Assembly: GCA_029262895.1 (NCBI GenBank)
Contig: JAJCYM010000069.1
Span: forward strand, 41,499 to 105,498
From: Roseivirga sp.
Lineage (GTDB): Bacteria; Bacteroidota; Bacteroidia; Cytophagales; Cyclobacteriaceae
Length of the DNA stretch: 64,000 bases
Direction of reading: 5' to 3'
Within the stretch, counting starts at the first letter, position 1, and each line of letters starts with the position of its first letter. The notes beneath the pieces were generated by a model. The model made no database searches. It had not been told where the DNA came from and saw nothing but the letters and a program-made list of their open reading frames with translations. Below, piece after piece: positions 14,438 to 29,400 of the stretch. The position numbers were made by a program, and so were the translations under genes.

Positions 14438-17400
14438 GTCATTTCGGCAGCGGTTGATGCTGTGAACCAAGCTGACGCTGATAACACCAACAATTCAAGT
14501 ATGGTGACGGTGGTACCAATGGTGGCCGATCTGAACTTGACTAAAACGGTCGACAATTCGACTCCTAACCCTGGAGATGATGTGATCTTCACCGTTAACT
14601 TGTTGAATCAAGGAACAAGCGCGGCAACGGGTGTTACAGTCACCGATCTTTTACCGAGTGGCTTCACATTGGTGAGTGCTGTTGCTTCACAAGGCACTTA
14701 CGCTTCAGGCACGGGATTATGGACTGTCGGTAGCCTGGCGAATACGGCTACGGCAACGCTTACCATAAGAGCAACTGTCAAGACGTCTGGGGTATTCACC
14801 AATACCGCATCTATCACCACTTCTGATCAATTCGATGGAGACAATACGGATAATACGGCAAGCGATGCGATTACTTTGCAAACTTCGGATATCAACATTA
14901 GCAAGGTAGTAGATAATGCTGTCGCTAATGTGGGTGAAAATGTGACATTCACCGTCACAGCCTTAAATGATGGTACGGACAATGCGACAAACCTTAGCAT
15001 CTCTGATCAATTGCCTTCAGGCTTTGCCTTCGTGAGTGCAACACCATCCGCAGGCACCTATAACAGTGGAACTGGTGTTTGGAACATCGGCACCTTGAAT
15101 AACGCTGCAAATGCCACCCTATCGATCACTGCCACTGTACTTTCTTCAGGTACCTATACCAATACTGCCACTGTCAGTACACTCGATCAATTCGATCCAG
15201 ACAATACGGACGACAGTGCCTCTGAAACTGTAGTTCCTCCATTGGCTGATTTGGCCATTACCAAGCTGGTGAATAATGTTAGTCCGAATGTGGGAGACTT
15301 GATCACATTCACCATCACATTAACTAATAATGGCACAGCCGCTGCCAGTGGTGTTGAGGTAACAGACCTTTTACCTTCGGGATATACAATTGGCACCGTA
15401 ACTCCGAGTACCGGTACCTATGTTGCCGCCACAGGTATATGGAGCGTTGGATCACTTGCTAATGCTGCAACAGCTACCTTGACCATCAACGCGACTGCCA
15501 ACTCAACGGGTGATTTCACCAATACCGCCACAATCACAGATGCCGATCAATTTGATCCAAATGTGGGTAACAACACGGCTAATGCCACCATTGTGACACA
15601 ATCAGCAGACTTGGCCCTAACGAAAGTTACGAGTGACGCGACACCAAATGTAGGCGATGAAATTACATTCACATTGACTTTGACAAACGCTGGAACCGAC
15701 CTGGCTACGAATGTAGTAGTGACGGATTTACTACCTAGTGGGTATACCTTCGTTTCTTCCAGCACCACATTTGGTACCTATAGCGCCACTACAGGCCTTT
15801 GGAATGTAGGTTCAGTATCCACCACACAAACACCAGTCCTAACCATTGGAGCAAGTGTATTATCAACAGGTGATTATAACAACACCGCTACAATAACCGC
15901 AGCCGATCAAGACGACCCGACTACAACGAACAACAGCAGTACTGCCAATGTTGATGCGCAAACTGCGGATTTGAGTATTGTCAAATTGATCAATACTTCT
16001 ACACCAATTCCAGGGGCACAAGTGGTATACACCATTACCGTGACCAACAATGGTCCTGATGCAGCAACCGGTGTAACAGTAAGTGATAGATTGCCTTCAG
16101 GATTGACATTCGTAACGGCAACACCAAGTGCAGGTACATACGATTCGAACACAGGCATTTGGACAGTAGGAGGTTTAGTGAATAGCTCCAGTGCCACACT
16201 CGTATTGACCGGAACCGTGCTTACCACAGGGAACTTCACCAATGTGGCGAACATTGCAGGAGCAGATCAATTCGACACAGATATCTCAAATAACAGTGCC
16301 AGCCAGGGATTGACAGTACAACAGGCAGATATTGCCATTACTAAAGCGGTGGATAACAATACCGCCAACGTGGGCGAGAATGTCACTTTCACAGTAACGG
16401 TAGCCAATGCCGGACCGGATAATGCCACAGGCGTTGTAATCAACGATTTGCTTCCATCAGGTTATGCTTTCGTCAGTCAAACACCAAGTGTGGGAACCTA
16501 TAATTCAACCACAGGTGTATGGACCTTGGGTAGTCTTAACAACGGAAGTAATGCCACACTAACGATAGTTGGAACAGTACAGGCATCAGGCGACTATGGA
16601 AATACGGCTTCTTTAGATGCTATCGACCAGATCGATGGTAACAATTCAAACGATCAGGATACAGAAACTGTCACTCCTCCAAGAGTTGATTTGAGCATTA
16701 CAAAAACTGTTGACCAGGAACGTGTGAATACAGGAGATGAAATCACATTCGTCATGACTGTAACCAATAACAGCACTTCGGCAAGCGCAACGAGTGTTTC
16801 TGTTACGGATTTGTTGCCGACTGGCTACACATTAACTGGAAACACACCAAGTCAGGGTACCTACGTTACAGGCACAGGAGTCTGGACCATAGGCACCATT
16901 GCGAAAAACGCCATTGCTACCCTGGCCATTACAGCGACCGTAAATGCCAGCGGCAACTTTGACAATACTGCCACCATTACGGCAACTGATCAATTCGATC
17001 CGGATACTTCCAATGACAGCGCATCGGCAACTACCACAAAGCAAAGTGCAGATATCGCTGTGGCAAAAACGGTAAGTGATGCCAGTCCACAAATCGGTGA
17101 TGAGATCACATTTACCATTACCGCAACTCACACTGGGGACGATGATGCTACCGGAGTTGCCATTACTGATGCGCTGCCAACCGGCTATGATTTTGTTGGT
17201 GCAACTACAGCTAATGGAAGCTATGACAGTGGCACTGGCATCTGGACGGTAGGTACCATTGCAACAAATACCACAGTTTCATTAACCATCACCGTTTCTA
17301 CGAAATCTACTGGTACTTATGACAATACCGCCACCTTGACCGGTATTGATCAAGCTGATAGCAATGCGGGTAATGATGCAGCAACCGTAGTAGTAGTTCC

Positions 17401-20400
17401 ACAAGAAGCAGATTTAAACCTGAGTAAAACGGTGGACAATGCGGCACCAATTCCTGGTGCAGATGTCGTCTTTACAGTAACTGTTGAAAACCAGGGCGGA
17501 GGCCAAGCCACCAATGTGGAAATCACGGATCAATTGCCAAGCGGATACAGTTTGGTTAGCTTCTCTACCTCTCAGGGCACATACGTCACAGGAACCGGCA
17601 TTTGGACTGTAGGATCTCTTGCCAATGGCGGAAGTGCCTCACTCACTGTAAGAGCCACTGTTCTGGCTACCGGCAATTATATCAATACAGCAACAGTCAG
17701 CGCATCCGATCAATTTGATGATGATTCCTCAGACAATTCAGCCTCAAGAGCGGTCGTTGTGCAAAGCTCAGATATCAGCTTAACTAAAGTGGTAGACAAT
17801 TCCACTGCCAATGTTGGTCAAAATGTAATCTTTACCATTACGGCTAACAATGCAGGACCGGATGCGGCCACCAACCTTGAAGTGTTGGATCAATTGCCAG
17901 CAGGCTACACATTTGTATCTGCCAGCACAGCGGCAGGCACCTATAGCAATGCCACAGGCATTTGGTCGGTTGGCACCTTAGCGAACGGAGCCAATGCGAC
18001 TTTGGCCATCACAGCAACAGTGGCCTCCACAGATGACAACCTCAATACCGCTTCGGTAAATGAGTTAGATCAAATCGATCCAAACAACACCAATAATTCG
18101 GCTACGGCAACCGTCACTCCTCCGGTCGCTGATTTATCCATAAGCAAAACGGTAAATACAAATACCCCAACCGTGGGCGAAGAGGTGATCTTTACGTTGA
18201 CCGTAACGAGCGAATCATCGAGTACTGCGGATGCTACCAATGTGGCTGTGACTGATGTACTACCTGATGGTTATACCTTCGTAAGTGCGAATACAGCAAG
18301 TGGCTCTTACACTGCCGGCACGGGTATCTGGGATATCGGCACCGTAACTAATGGAGGCTCAGTAAGCCTAACCATCAACGCGACAGTGAATGCCACGGGT
18401 GATTTGACCAATGTGGCGCGAGTGACAGCCTCTGATCAATTCGATCCGAATTTAGGAAACAACACTGCTACGGTCAGCACAAACTCACAAGCTATTGATT
18501 TGGCAGTGACTGTAACACCAGACGTTACCAGCCAGGATGTTGGTGGCAATGTGACCTTTACAGTAACCTTGACCAACAATGGCCCCGATGCTGCGACAGG
18601 AGTCATAGCCAATGATTTATTACCGACCGGCTTCGCCCTTGTATCGAGCACCCAGGATTTTGGAACATACGATGAGAATACCGGTACCTGGAATGTGGGT
18701 ACTTTGGTCAATGGTGCAACAGCCACCCTGACGATTGTAGGAACTGTTCAAAGCACAGGTGATTATACTGACGTCATTTCTGTGATCTCCGCAAATCAGA
18801 CAGATTTGGCGAGTTCCAACAATCAGGCAAGCACCACTATCACGGCCCTTCTTTCCGATGTTTCCGTGACTAAGGTGGTGAGCAACACCACGCCAATTCC
18901 AGGAGAACAAATTGAGTTTACCATTACCGCCTCGAATGCCGGACCGAATAGTGCGAGAGAAGTGCAGGTCACTGACTTACTACCAAGCGGCTATACCTTC
19001 ATCAATGCGACCCGAACAAAAGGTACCTACGACAATACGACCGGTATATGGAATATCGGAACAATCGGCAATAGCAGCGTGCAAACACTGATCATCCGCG
19101 CTTCGGTGAATGCCTCAGGCACTTACTTGAACACTGCTTCAATCAGTAGAAATAGCACATTTGATACAGATAACAGCAATGACTCAGCCACCGCAACAGT
19201 CACTGTTCAGGCGGCTGACCTGAGCGTTACGAAAGTAGTGAGCAATAGCGTGGCCAATGTGGGAGAAAATATCACATTCACCATTACTACGGCCAATGCA
19301 GGACCAGACAATGCCACTAATGTGGAAATTCTGGATCAATTGCCTTCAGGCTTCACATTCGTGAGTGCTACTGCGAGTCAAGGCACTTACAATGCTACGA
19401 GTGGCGTGTGGAGTACCGGAAACGTGAACAATGCAGCGAATGCCACCCTGACAATAGTAGCAACCGTACAATCAACGGGCAACTTTACGAATACCGCTTC
19501 GATTCAGCGTTTGGATCAAAACGATACCAACACAGGTAATGACACAGCTTCAGCCCTTGTGACTCCGCCAAATGCAGATTTGACTATTACCAAAATCATT
19601 GATAATGCGAGCCCGAATGTCGGTAACAATGTCACATTCACCATTAGGCTTACCAATGACGGGCCTGATCAGGCTACAGGTATTTCCGTAACTGACCAGC
19701 TGCCTTCAGGCTTCACCTTTGTGAATGCAACGGAGAGTCAGGGCGCCTATGTTTCTGCCTCCGGCATCTGGACCGTAGGAAGTCTCGCGAATGGCGCAAC
19801 CGCTACACTTGAAGTACTGGCAACCACATTGGCTACTGGTGACAGAACCAATACAGCCACGATCACTGCCTCAGATCAGTTTGATCCTGATAGTAGCAAT
19901 AACAGTTCAAGCGTTTCTTCTGGCATTCAAAACTCTGACATAGGCATTGCGAAAACCGTCAATAACCTTACACCAAATGTCGGGGATGTGGCAGTATTCA
20001 CGATAACGGTAAACAATGTGGGTCCTGATGCAGCAACAGGATTGCAAGTCACGGATCAACTGCCAAGCGGATTCACTTTTGTGAGTGCCACTCCTTCCAG
20101 AGGAACCTATGACAACACCACAGGACTTTGGAACATTGGAAGCCTCAACAATGCCGGGGTAGCCACTTTAACGGTAAATGCCACTACCCTATCGACAGGT
20201 GTCTTCCTTAACACTGCCACTGTTTCGGCAGCCGATCAAAACGATCCTGATGCCACCAACAATACCTCATCTGTAACTCTTGATCCGATGATTGCCGATC
20301 TGAGCATCAGCAAAGCAGTGGATAATGCCACACCGGTTCCGGGAGAAGATGTGATCTTCACCATCAACCTTTCGAATCAAGGACCGGATGCAGCAACTGG

Positions 20401-23400
20401 CATCCAGGTAACGGATCAGATTCCTAGTGGCTTCAGCATTGTAAGTGCAGTGGCTTCACAAGGCACTTATACTTTAAGTACAGGTATTTGGGCCATCAGT
20501 AGCTTAGCAAATAGTGCAACAGCCACATTGACCATCAGAACTACGGTTCAATCTACAGGTGATTTTACTAATACAGCGACTATCACCGCGGTTGATCAAT
20601 TCGACAGTGATAATACAAACAACACCGCAAGTGCATCAGTGACCTTGCAATCTGCTGACATCAACATCACTAAGGTCGTTGACGATGCCACAGCGAATGT
20701 AGGCGAGACTGTGATCTTTACAATTACTGCAACGAATCAGGGAACTGATAGAGCAACTGGCCTGACCATACTTGATCAGCTGCCATCAGGTTATAATCTG
20801 ATCTCTGCAAATCCAAGTGCTGGAAGCTATGTTTCTGCAACAGGCATCTGGACAATTGGCCAATTGACAAGTGGAAGTTCCGCCACATTGACTGTGACCG
20901 CTTCAGTACTTTCCAGTGGCACATACACGAATTCGGCAAGCGTCAATACATTGGATCAAATCGATCCTGACACAACAGATGATTCCACTTCAGCAGTGGT
21001 AACACCACCAATAGCTGATTTGGCTGTAACCAAAATCGTGAGTAACTCCAATCCAAATGTGGGTGATTTAATCACTTTCACAGTAACAGTCCAAAACAAT
21101 GGTTCTTCTACCGCTACCGGAATCGAATTGACAGACCAAGTGCCTTCTGGCTATACATTAGTAACGCCAACACCAAGCGTTGGAACCTATGATACCAACT
21201 CGGGCATATGGACATTGGGAAGTCTGGCTAATGCAGCTTCTGCTACCTTGACCATGACAGCCACGGTGAACGAGTCGGGTGACTTCACCAATACAGCACG
21301 CGTTTCTGCTTCTGATGTGTTTGATCCCAATGAAGGAGATAATACGGCCAGCGTGAGTATTATCGCACAGTCTTCCGACTTAGAAATTACCAAGTCCATT
21401 GACGATGCTATGCCAAATGTCGGTGATAATGTGACTTTCACGATCAATCTGACAAACCACGGCCCTGACCCAGCGACAAGTGTTACGGCATTGGATCAAC
21501 TACCAAGTGGTTACGATTTCGTTTCTTCAAACTCCAACTTTGGCACCTACAGTCAAGCCACTGGCATATGGACCGCAGGTTCGATTGCCAATGGACAAAC
21601 GGCTACTTTGACTATAGTAGCTACCGTGAATGAAACGGTTGACTATAGTAACACCGCCACAATCACTGGATCGGATCAGGAAGATCCTGAGGGGGCAAAT
21701 AACACCTCAACAGTAACTGTCACCACTCAATTTGCAGATCTGAATGTCTCGAAAACAGTGGATAACACCTCTCCTATTCCAGGGGAAGATGTGATCTTCA
21801 CTGTAACGGTGTTGAATGAAGGACCAAACTCTGCCACAAATGTTCAGATCACCGATCTACTGCCTGATGGTTATGTACTGGTAAGCAGCAATGCCTCAGT
21901 AGGTACTTACACCGCTTCGACCGGACTGTGGACCATCAGCAGCATTGGTAGCACGGGAAGTGCGGTATTGACACTTAGAGCAACGGTTCAATCCACAGGT
22001 ACATTCACCAATACCGCTTCTGTAACTGCTTCAGATCAATTCGATGTAGACAACACGGATAACTCAGCCTCCGAGTCTGTGACCGTTCAGGCTTCCGATA
22101 TTGGCCTGACAAAAGCTGTAGATAATGCCACTGCCAACGTGGGTGAGAATGTGACTTTCACAGTGACAGCTACTAATAACGGAACAAATACGGCCACAGG
22201 ACTTTCGGTAAGTGATGTATTACCTTCAGGTTATACTTTCGTATCAGCAACGTCTAACCAAGGTATTTTCACAAGTGCCACTGGTAATTGGAACGTAGGA
22301 ACCCTCACCAATGCTGGTGTAGCTACTCTGGAAATCACTGCCACAGTATTATCAACAGGGGTGTATGAAAACACGGCATCGGTAAGCACATTAGATCAGG
22401 TGGATGGTATTCCTGGAAATGACACGGCATCGGCTACTGTCAATCCACCAAGGGCAGATTTGAACCTGACCAAAACTGTGGATTCGAACAATCCGAATGT
22501 CGGAGATGTGGTGACATTTACGGTTACATTAACCAATAACGGACCAAGTACCGCTACTGCCACTGGCATTGCCGTAACAGATCAATTGCCTTCAGGCTAT
22601 GCTTTAACGAATGCAACCACTACTCCTGGTACTTCCTACAACAATGTCAATGGCATTTGGACAGTGGGCAGCATGGACCTAAATGATCAGGTAGTCCTGA
22701 CTATCCAGGCCACTGTAAAGGAAAATGGTGACTTCACCAATACAGCTACTGTCTCTTCATCAGATGTTTTCGATCCAAATGAAGGAGATAATACGGCTAG
22801 CGCGAGTATTGTTGCACAATCTGCTGACTTGGCTATTACCAAGACCATCTCTGATGCTACGCCAAATGTGGACGAAGAAGTAACCTTCACAATAAGCGTT
22901 ACCAACAATGGTGCAGACGCGGCAACAGGAGTTGTAGTGACGGATCAATTGCCTTCCGGATACGACTTTGTATCAGCGGCTACTTCCTTTGGTAGCTATA
23001 ACAACACCTCGGGCTTGTGGACCATCGGGTCGATTGGAAATGGTGCAGCAGCTACTCTCAATTTGGCAGCCAAAGTAAAATCCACTGGAGATTACGATAA
23101 CACCGCCAGCATCACAAGCAGTGACCAGGACGATCCTGATTCAAGCAATGATTCCGAAACCGTCAATGTTACGGCTCAATTCGCTGACCTCAATATCAGC
23201 AAGGCAGTGGATGATGCTACGCCAGTTCCGGGAGATGACGTGGTTTTCACGGTTACATTATTGAACGAAGGACCAAATACAGCAACCGGTATTGAAGTAA
23301 CTGATCAGGTGCCTGATGGATATAGCGTTGTAAGTACCAGCGCCTCCGTTGGTACTTATAGTACGACCACTGGCCTTTGGACACTTTCAAGCTTAGGCAG

Positions 23401-26400
23401 CAATGCCTCCGCTACATTGACAATTCGAGCAACGGTGCAATCAGCAGGTATCTTCCTCAACACGGCAACCATCACGGCTTCTGATGTTTTCGATACCGAC
23501 AATACTGATAACTTGGCCAGTGCTTCTGTTACGCCACAAACTGCAGATGTAAGCATAGCCAAAACAGTAAGCAATGCCGCTGCTAATGTGGGAGACAATG
23601 TGACTTTCACAGTGGTTGCCTCGAATGCCGGACCAAACACCGCGACAGGTCTGGTTCTTCAGGATCAGATACCATCCGGCTATACTTTGATCAGTGCGAT
23701 AACCACACGTGGTACATACAATAGTGGATCAGGACTTTGGACCATCGGCCAATTGAGCAATGCAGGAACGGCTACTTTGACCATTACCGCAACCGTATTG
23801 GCTTCCGGTGATTATGCCAATACTGCTTCGGTCAATGCACTTGATCAAAATGATCCGGACGATTCAAATGATCAGTCTACTGCAACGGTTGATCCTCCAA
23901 GAGCTGATCTTGCATTGACTAAAATAGTGAGTGCCACCAGCCCGAATGTGGGTGATGTTGTCACGTTCACAGTGACCTTGACCAATAACGGTCCAAGTGT
24001 TTCTGCTGCTACCGGAATCCAGGTAACTGATCAGTTACCATCAGGCTATACGCTGGGAACCGCCACCCCAAGTGCGGGTACTTATGCGAGTGGTACTGGC
24101 ATATGGGATGTAGGAAACCTGGCCAATGGTGCAACTGAGACACTCACCATTACAGCAACTGTGCTCGCAACAGGAAGCTTTACGAATACAGCCACCATCA
24201 CGGCCGCTACAGAATTCGATCCAAATGAAGGAAACAATACGGCCTCTGCGAGTATCGTAGCCCAGTCGGCTGATTTGAGTCTGACTAAAGTAGTCAGTGA
24301 TGCTACTCCAAATGTGGATGAAAACATCACTTTCACTGTCACGGTAACTAATGACGGAGCCGATGCTGCAACCAATGTGGAAGTGACTGACCTACTGGCC
24401 AGTGGTTATGATTTTGTAAGTGCCAATACTTCTTTCGGAAACTATAACTCAAGCACCGGACTCTGGAACATTGGAGCATTGGCCAATGCACAGGTGGCTA
24501 CCTTGACGATCACTGCAAAAGTGCGTGCAACAGGAGACTACAACAACACAGCTACCATCAGCAATAGTGATCAGGATGACCCTCAACCACTAAACAATAC
24601 AGAAACGGTAGAAGTGGATGCACAACAAGCGGACATCAGTCTCACTAAGGTGGTGGACAACACCACTCCTATTCCGGGAGAGCAAGTAGTGTACAGTATC
24701 ACGGTAACCAACAATGGCCCGGATGCAGCAACCAATGTAGAAGTAAGTGATCGCTTACCAAGCGGTTTCAGTTTCGCAGCCTTTACCACAAGTACAGGCA
24801 CCTACGATTCCAATACTGGAATTTGGACAGTAGGTGATTTGGTAACTAGTTCAAGTGCAGTACTGACACTTAGAACCAATGTTTTAGCAACGGGCTCTCA
24901 CCTCAATGTGGCGAATGTTAATGCTTCTGATCAATTTGATCCTGATGAGTCTAACAACAGTGTGAGCCAGGGAGTAGTGGTTCAGGTGTCTGATTTGGCA
25001 ATGACCAAAATCGTGGACAATGGCACTGCCAATGTGGGTGAAAGTGTGATCTTCACCATCACTGTAACCAATGGCGGTGTAGATGCGGCCACCAATGTTG
25101 AGATCACTGATCGTTTGCCATCAGGATATAGCTTTGTGAGTTCAAGCCCTGATCAAGGAACTTACGACCAATTCACAGGAATTTGGAATGTAGGCACAAT
25201 TGCCAATGGCTCTGCGGTCAATCTCGATGTAGTAGCCACTGTACTTGCCTCTGGCGACTATGGCAACACGGTCACCGTAACCGAATTGGATCAAAACGAT
25301 CCTGACGAGTCTAACAACACGGCTACCACTTTTGTTAATGCACCTAGAACGGATATTGGTCTATTGAAAGAAGTGAACATCTCCAGACCTAATGTCGGAG
25401 GCGAGGTAGAAATCACAGTGACTGTGGTCAACAATGGTCCTAATGCAGGATCGAATGTAGAAGTTACCTACCTCCTACCTGATGGTTTAGAGTTTGTGTC
25501 CGACAATCCAAGTCAAGGCTCTTATACTTCGAGCAATGGTATTTGGGACATTGGCGATCTGCCTAATGGTGGCACTCAGACCCTTACTGTTACTGCGAAA
25601 GTACTGGAGAGCGGATCCTACGTAAATAATTCAACGATCACCGACCTTGTCCAACATGACCCGGTCGAGGCAAATGATGAGGCAGATGTGACGATCTTCC
25701 CGACTCAGGCCGATCTTCTTATTGAGAAGGTGGTTGACAATGGCGGACCGAATATTGGTGAAAATGTGGTCTTCACAATAACGGTGACCAACAATGGACC
25801 TGATGCAGCTTCGGGAATTACAGTTGAAGATGACCTGCCAAATGGCTTTACTTTCCTTCTGGCTGATGCAAGTCAAGGTGGGTTCAACAATACAAATAGC
25901 GTTTGGACGGTAGGTGATTTGGTCAATGGAGCTTCCGCTACATTGAATATCACGGCACTCGTGAAATCTGATGGTAACTATACCAACACCGCCACCATCT
26001 TAGGCGCAGATCAATTCGATCCTGATGAAACGAACAATGAAGCAAGTTCCACTCCCAGACCTCAAAGGGCAGATGTTACTTTGAGCAAAACGGTAGACAA
26101 TGCCAATCCTAACCCAGGAGATATTATCACCTTCCTGGTAACAGCTTTCAACATTGGTCCAGACGCGGCTTCTGGAGTTCAGGTTGTTGATCAGCTGCCA
26201 AGTGGATACAACCTCGAAAGTGCATTTGCCTCTCAAGGCTCATTTGATGTGCCAACCAAAACCTGGGATTTGGGAACCCTTGGAGATGGTGGAAGCGCAG
26301 TGTTGGTAATGACCGTAAGCGTCAATGCCTCAGGCAATTTTGACAATACAGCAATTATCACCGCTTCAGATCAATTTGATCCTGATGCTACCAATAACAG

Positions 26401-29400
26401 TGGCTCGGCATCCATCACCTTACAAAAAGCGGATGTGGGCATAGCTAAGACGGTAGATAATGACAATCCTAATATCGGAGATCGCGTCATTTTCACGGTC
26501 ACTGTGAATAATGACGGCCCGGATGTGGCGACTAACGTGACAGTAAATGATTTGATACCTGCCGGTTATGATATTGTCAGTAGCACAGTAAGTCAGGGTG
26601 GCTATAATGCCACGACAGGTATTTGGGGTGTAGGTTCTTTGGATAACGCAGGGTCAGCTACACTTTCTGTCACAGCTACTGTCACCAGTTCTTCGGCCTA
26701 CAACAATACAGCTGAAATCATTGGTCTGGATCAGTTAGATGAGAATGCCGCCAACGATGTTGCTTCGCAGACCATTACCTTACAGCAGGCGGATTTGAGC
26801 ATCACTAAGGTTGTGGATAATGCCACGGCCAATGTTGGTGAGTTTATCAACTTCTCGGTTGTAGTCACCAACAACGGGCCTGACCTGGCAACAGGAGTAC
26901 GCGCACTGGATCAATTACCATCAGGATATACACTCATCAATGCCAATACAAATGGCAATGGGGTATATAATGAGAATACAGGCGTATGGGTAATTGGTGA
27001 GCTGGCCAATGGGTCGAGTGTCACCTTTAATATTCAGGCAAGAGTATTACTTGAAGGAGAGTTTGAGAACATTGCCTCCATTTCAGCAGTGGATCAGGTA
27101 GACGCTAATGACAGTAATGACACTGCCTCTGCCGCGGTAAGCTCACCTCAGGTTGATTTGGCCATAGGTAAAACGGTAGACAATGCCAATGCCAACGAGG
27201 GTGACCCAGTGGTATTCACAGTTACTGTAACCAATATCGGTCCGGACAATGCCGATGCATCCGGAATTGAAGTGTTTGATCAGTTGCCTAATGGGTATAC
27301 ATTGGTTGGAACTCCAGCCACAAGCCAGGGCACCTACAATAGCACCACAGGCCTATGGCAAGTAGGCAACCTGATAAAAGATGCGGCTGCCACCCTCACC
27401 ATCAATGCAACGGTGAAAGCAACTGGCATTTTCACGAATGTGGCTGAAATCATTGCAGCAGAGCAGTTCGATCCGAATACGGGTAATAACCTTGCCTCTG
27501 TTAGTGTAGGGCTTCAATTATCAGATTTAATCATTACCAAAACTGCCAGTGACGAAGTTCCAAACGTAGGAGACGAAATCACCTTTACTATTGAAGTGTT
27601 GAATGATGGTCCTGATCCTGCTACCGGGGTCACCGTGAACGATGCACTACCAAATGGCTTCTTCTTCGTGAGTGCAACCAGCACCACTGGCTCCTACAAT
27701 GGTACAACAGGCGTATGGGACATCGGATCAATACAGACCGCAGCTACGGTTGCTCTCGAAATCAAAGCAACAGTCAGGTCTACTGGCGACTATGTAAATA
27801 CCGCCACCATCGCTACGTTGGATCAGGTAGATTCTGATATCACATCAAACATCAGCACAGTTACGGTTGACCCTCAAATTGTGGATCTGGCAATTACCAA
27901 AACAGTAGATATTTCCAATCCTAGTGTTGGAGACGATGTCTTCTTTACCATAACAGTCACCAACAATGGACCGGACAATGCCACGAGTGTTCAGGCCTCA
28001 GACTTATTACCTGCCGGATATGCATTGGTGAACAGTTCTGCCAGTGTGGGCACTTATGATGACGGCACCGGACTCTGGAATATTGGAAACCTGGTTGCAT
28101 CTGCCAACGCAGTATTGAATATTCGAGCTACGGTAGTTTCAAATCAGAACTTGCAAAATGATGCCTCCATCGATTTTGCTGATCAATTTGATCCGGATAC
28201 CGCTAACAACACTGCTTCTGCCGGGTCGGATGTTTCAACATCAGATATTAACCTGCTCAAGGTGGTTGACAATCCTTTTGCCAATGTGGGTGAAAATGTA
28301 GTGTTCACGATTACAGCCAGCAACGATGGCCCTGATCAAGCTTCTGGTTTGAACATCACTGACAATCTGCCAAGTGGATACACTTTAGTCAGTGCCATAG
28401 CAAGTACCGGCAGCTATACGGCAAATTCTGGTGTATGGGCAATTGGAGATTTGGCTGATGGAGCCAGTGCAACACTCACTGTTACTGCCACAGTTCTTGG
28501 CGATGGAGAATACAACAATCTGGCTGCAGTTTCTTCGCTGGATCAATTTGATCCTGATGAAGCTAATAACCAATCCGATGCCAATACGGCACCGCCACAA
28601 GTTGATTTGGAGGTAATGGCCTCGGTCGATGAGTCCAATCCAAATGCCGGAGATCAGGTGACCTTCACCTTCACGGTACAAAACAATGGACCGGATGATG
28701 GTTCGGGCATTGCCCTCTCGGCCTTATTGCCTAGTGGATTCACCTTTGTGAGTGCTGACCCAAGCTTGGGTACTTATGATGAATCTACAGGTGAGTGGAC
28801 TGTTGGGAACTTGGGCAATGGCTCTCTGGAAGTAATCACCATCACTGCCACTGTAAATAATTCTGGCGAGTTCACGACTACCGCAGCGGTGGCGGATGCA
28901 GATCAATTTGATCCTAACAACAACAATAACAGTGCATCAGCCGGGGTCACCTTGCAAGGTGCAGATATATCGATTGTGAAAACGGTTGACAACGCAGAAC
29001 CAAATGTGAATGAGGATGTCACCTTCACCATTAATGTTGCCAATGCTGGCCCTAATGATGCATCGAATCTTGAGATTCTTGATCTGTTGCCAAGTGGCTA
29101 TAGCCTGGTAAGTGCGACACCAAGTCAGGGCACCTATAATACTGGCACTGGTATTTGGGCAATCGGCACACTATCCGGAGGTGGAAGTGAAAGCCTGTCA
29201 GTTCAAGCCACCGTACTGAATACAGGCGACTACGACAATACTGCCTCGGTCAATTCTGTTGATCAATCTGATCCTAATTCTGGAAACAACTCGTCTACGG
29301 TTTCGGCACCGCCACAATTGTTGGATTTGGTGATCACAAAGGTAGTTGACAATGATACGCCTATCATTAATGAGGAAATTGTGTTTACCGTTACGGTTAG

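Noticed and set aside
14462..14500. GTG at 14462 as a genuine start of a separate gene
   Set aside because: It lies inside the tail of DUF11 unit 38, has no signal peptide and no ribosome-binding site, and is in phase with the upstream frame.
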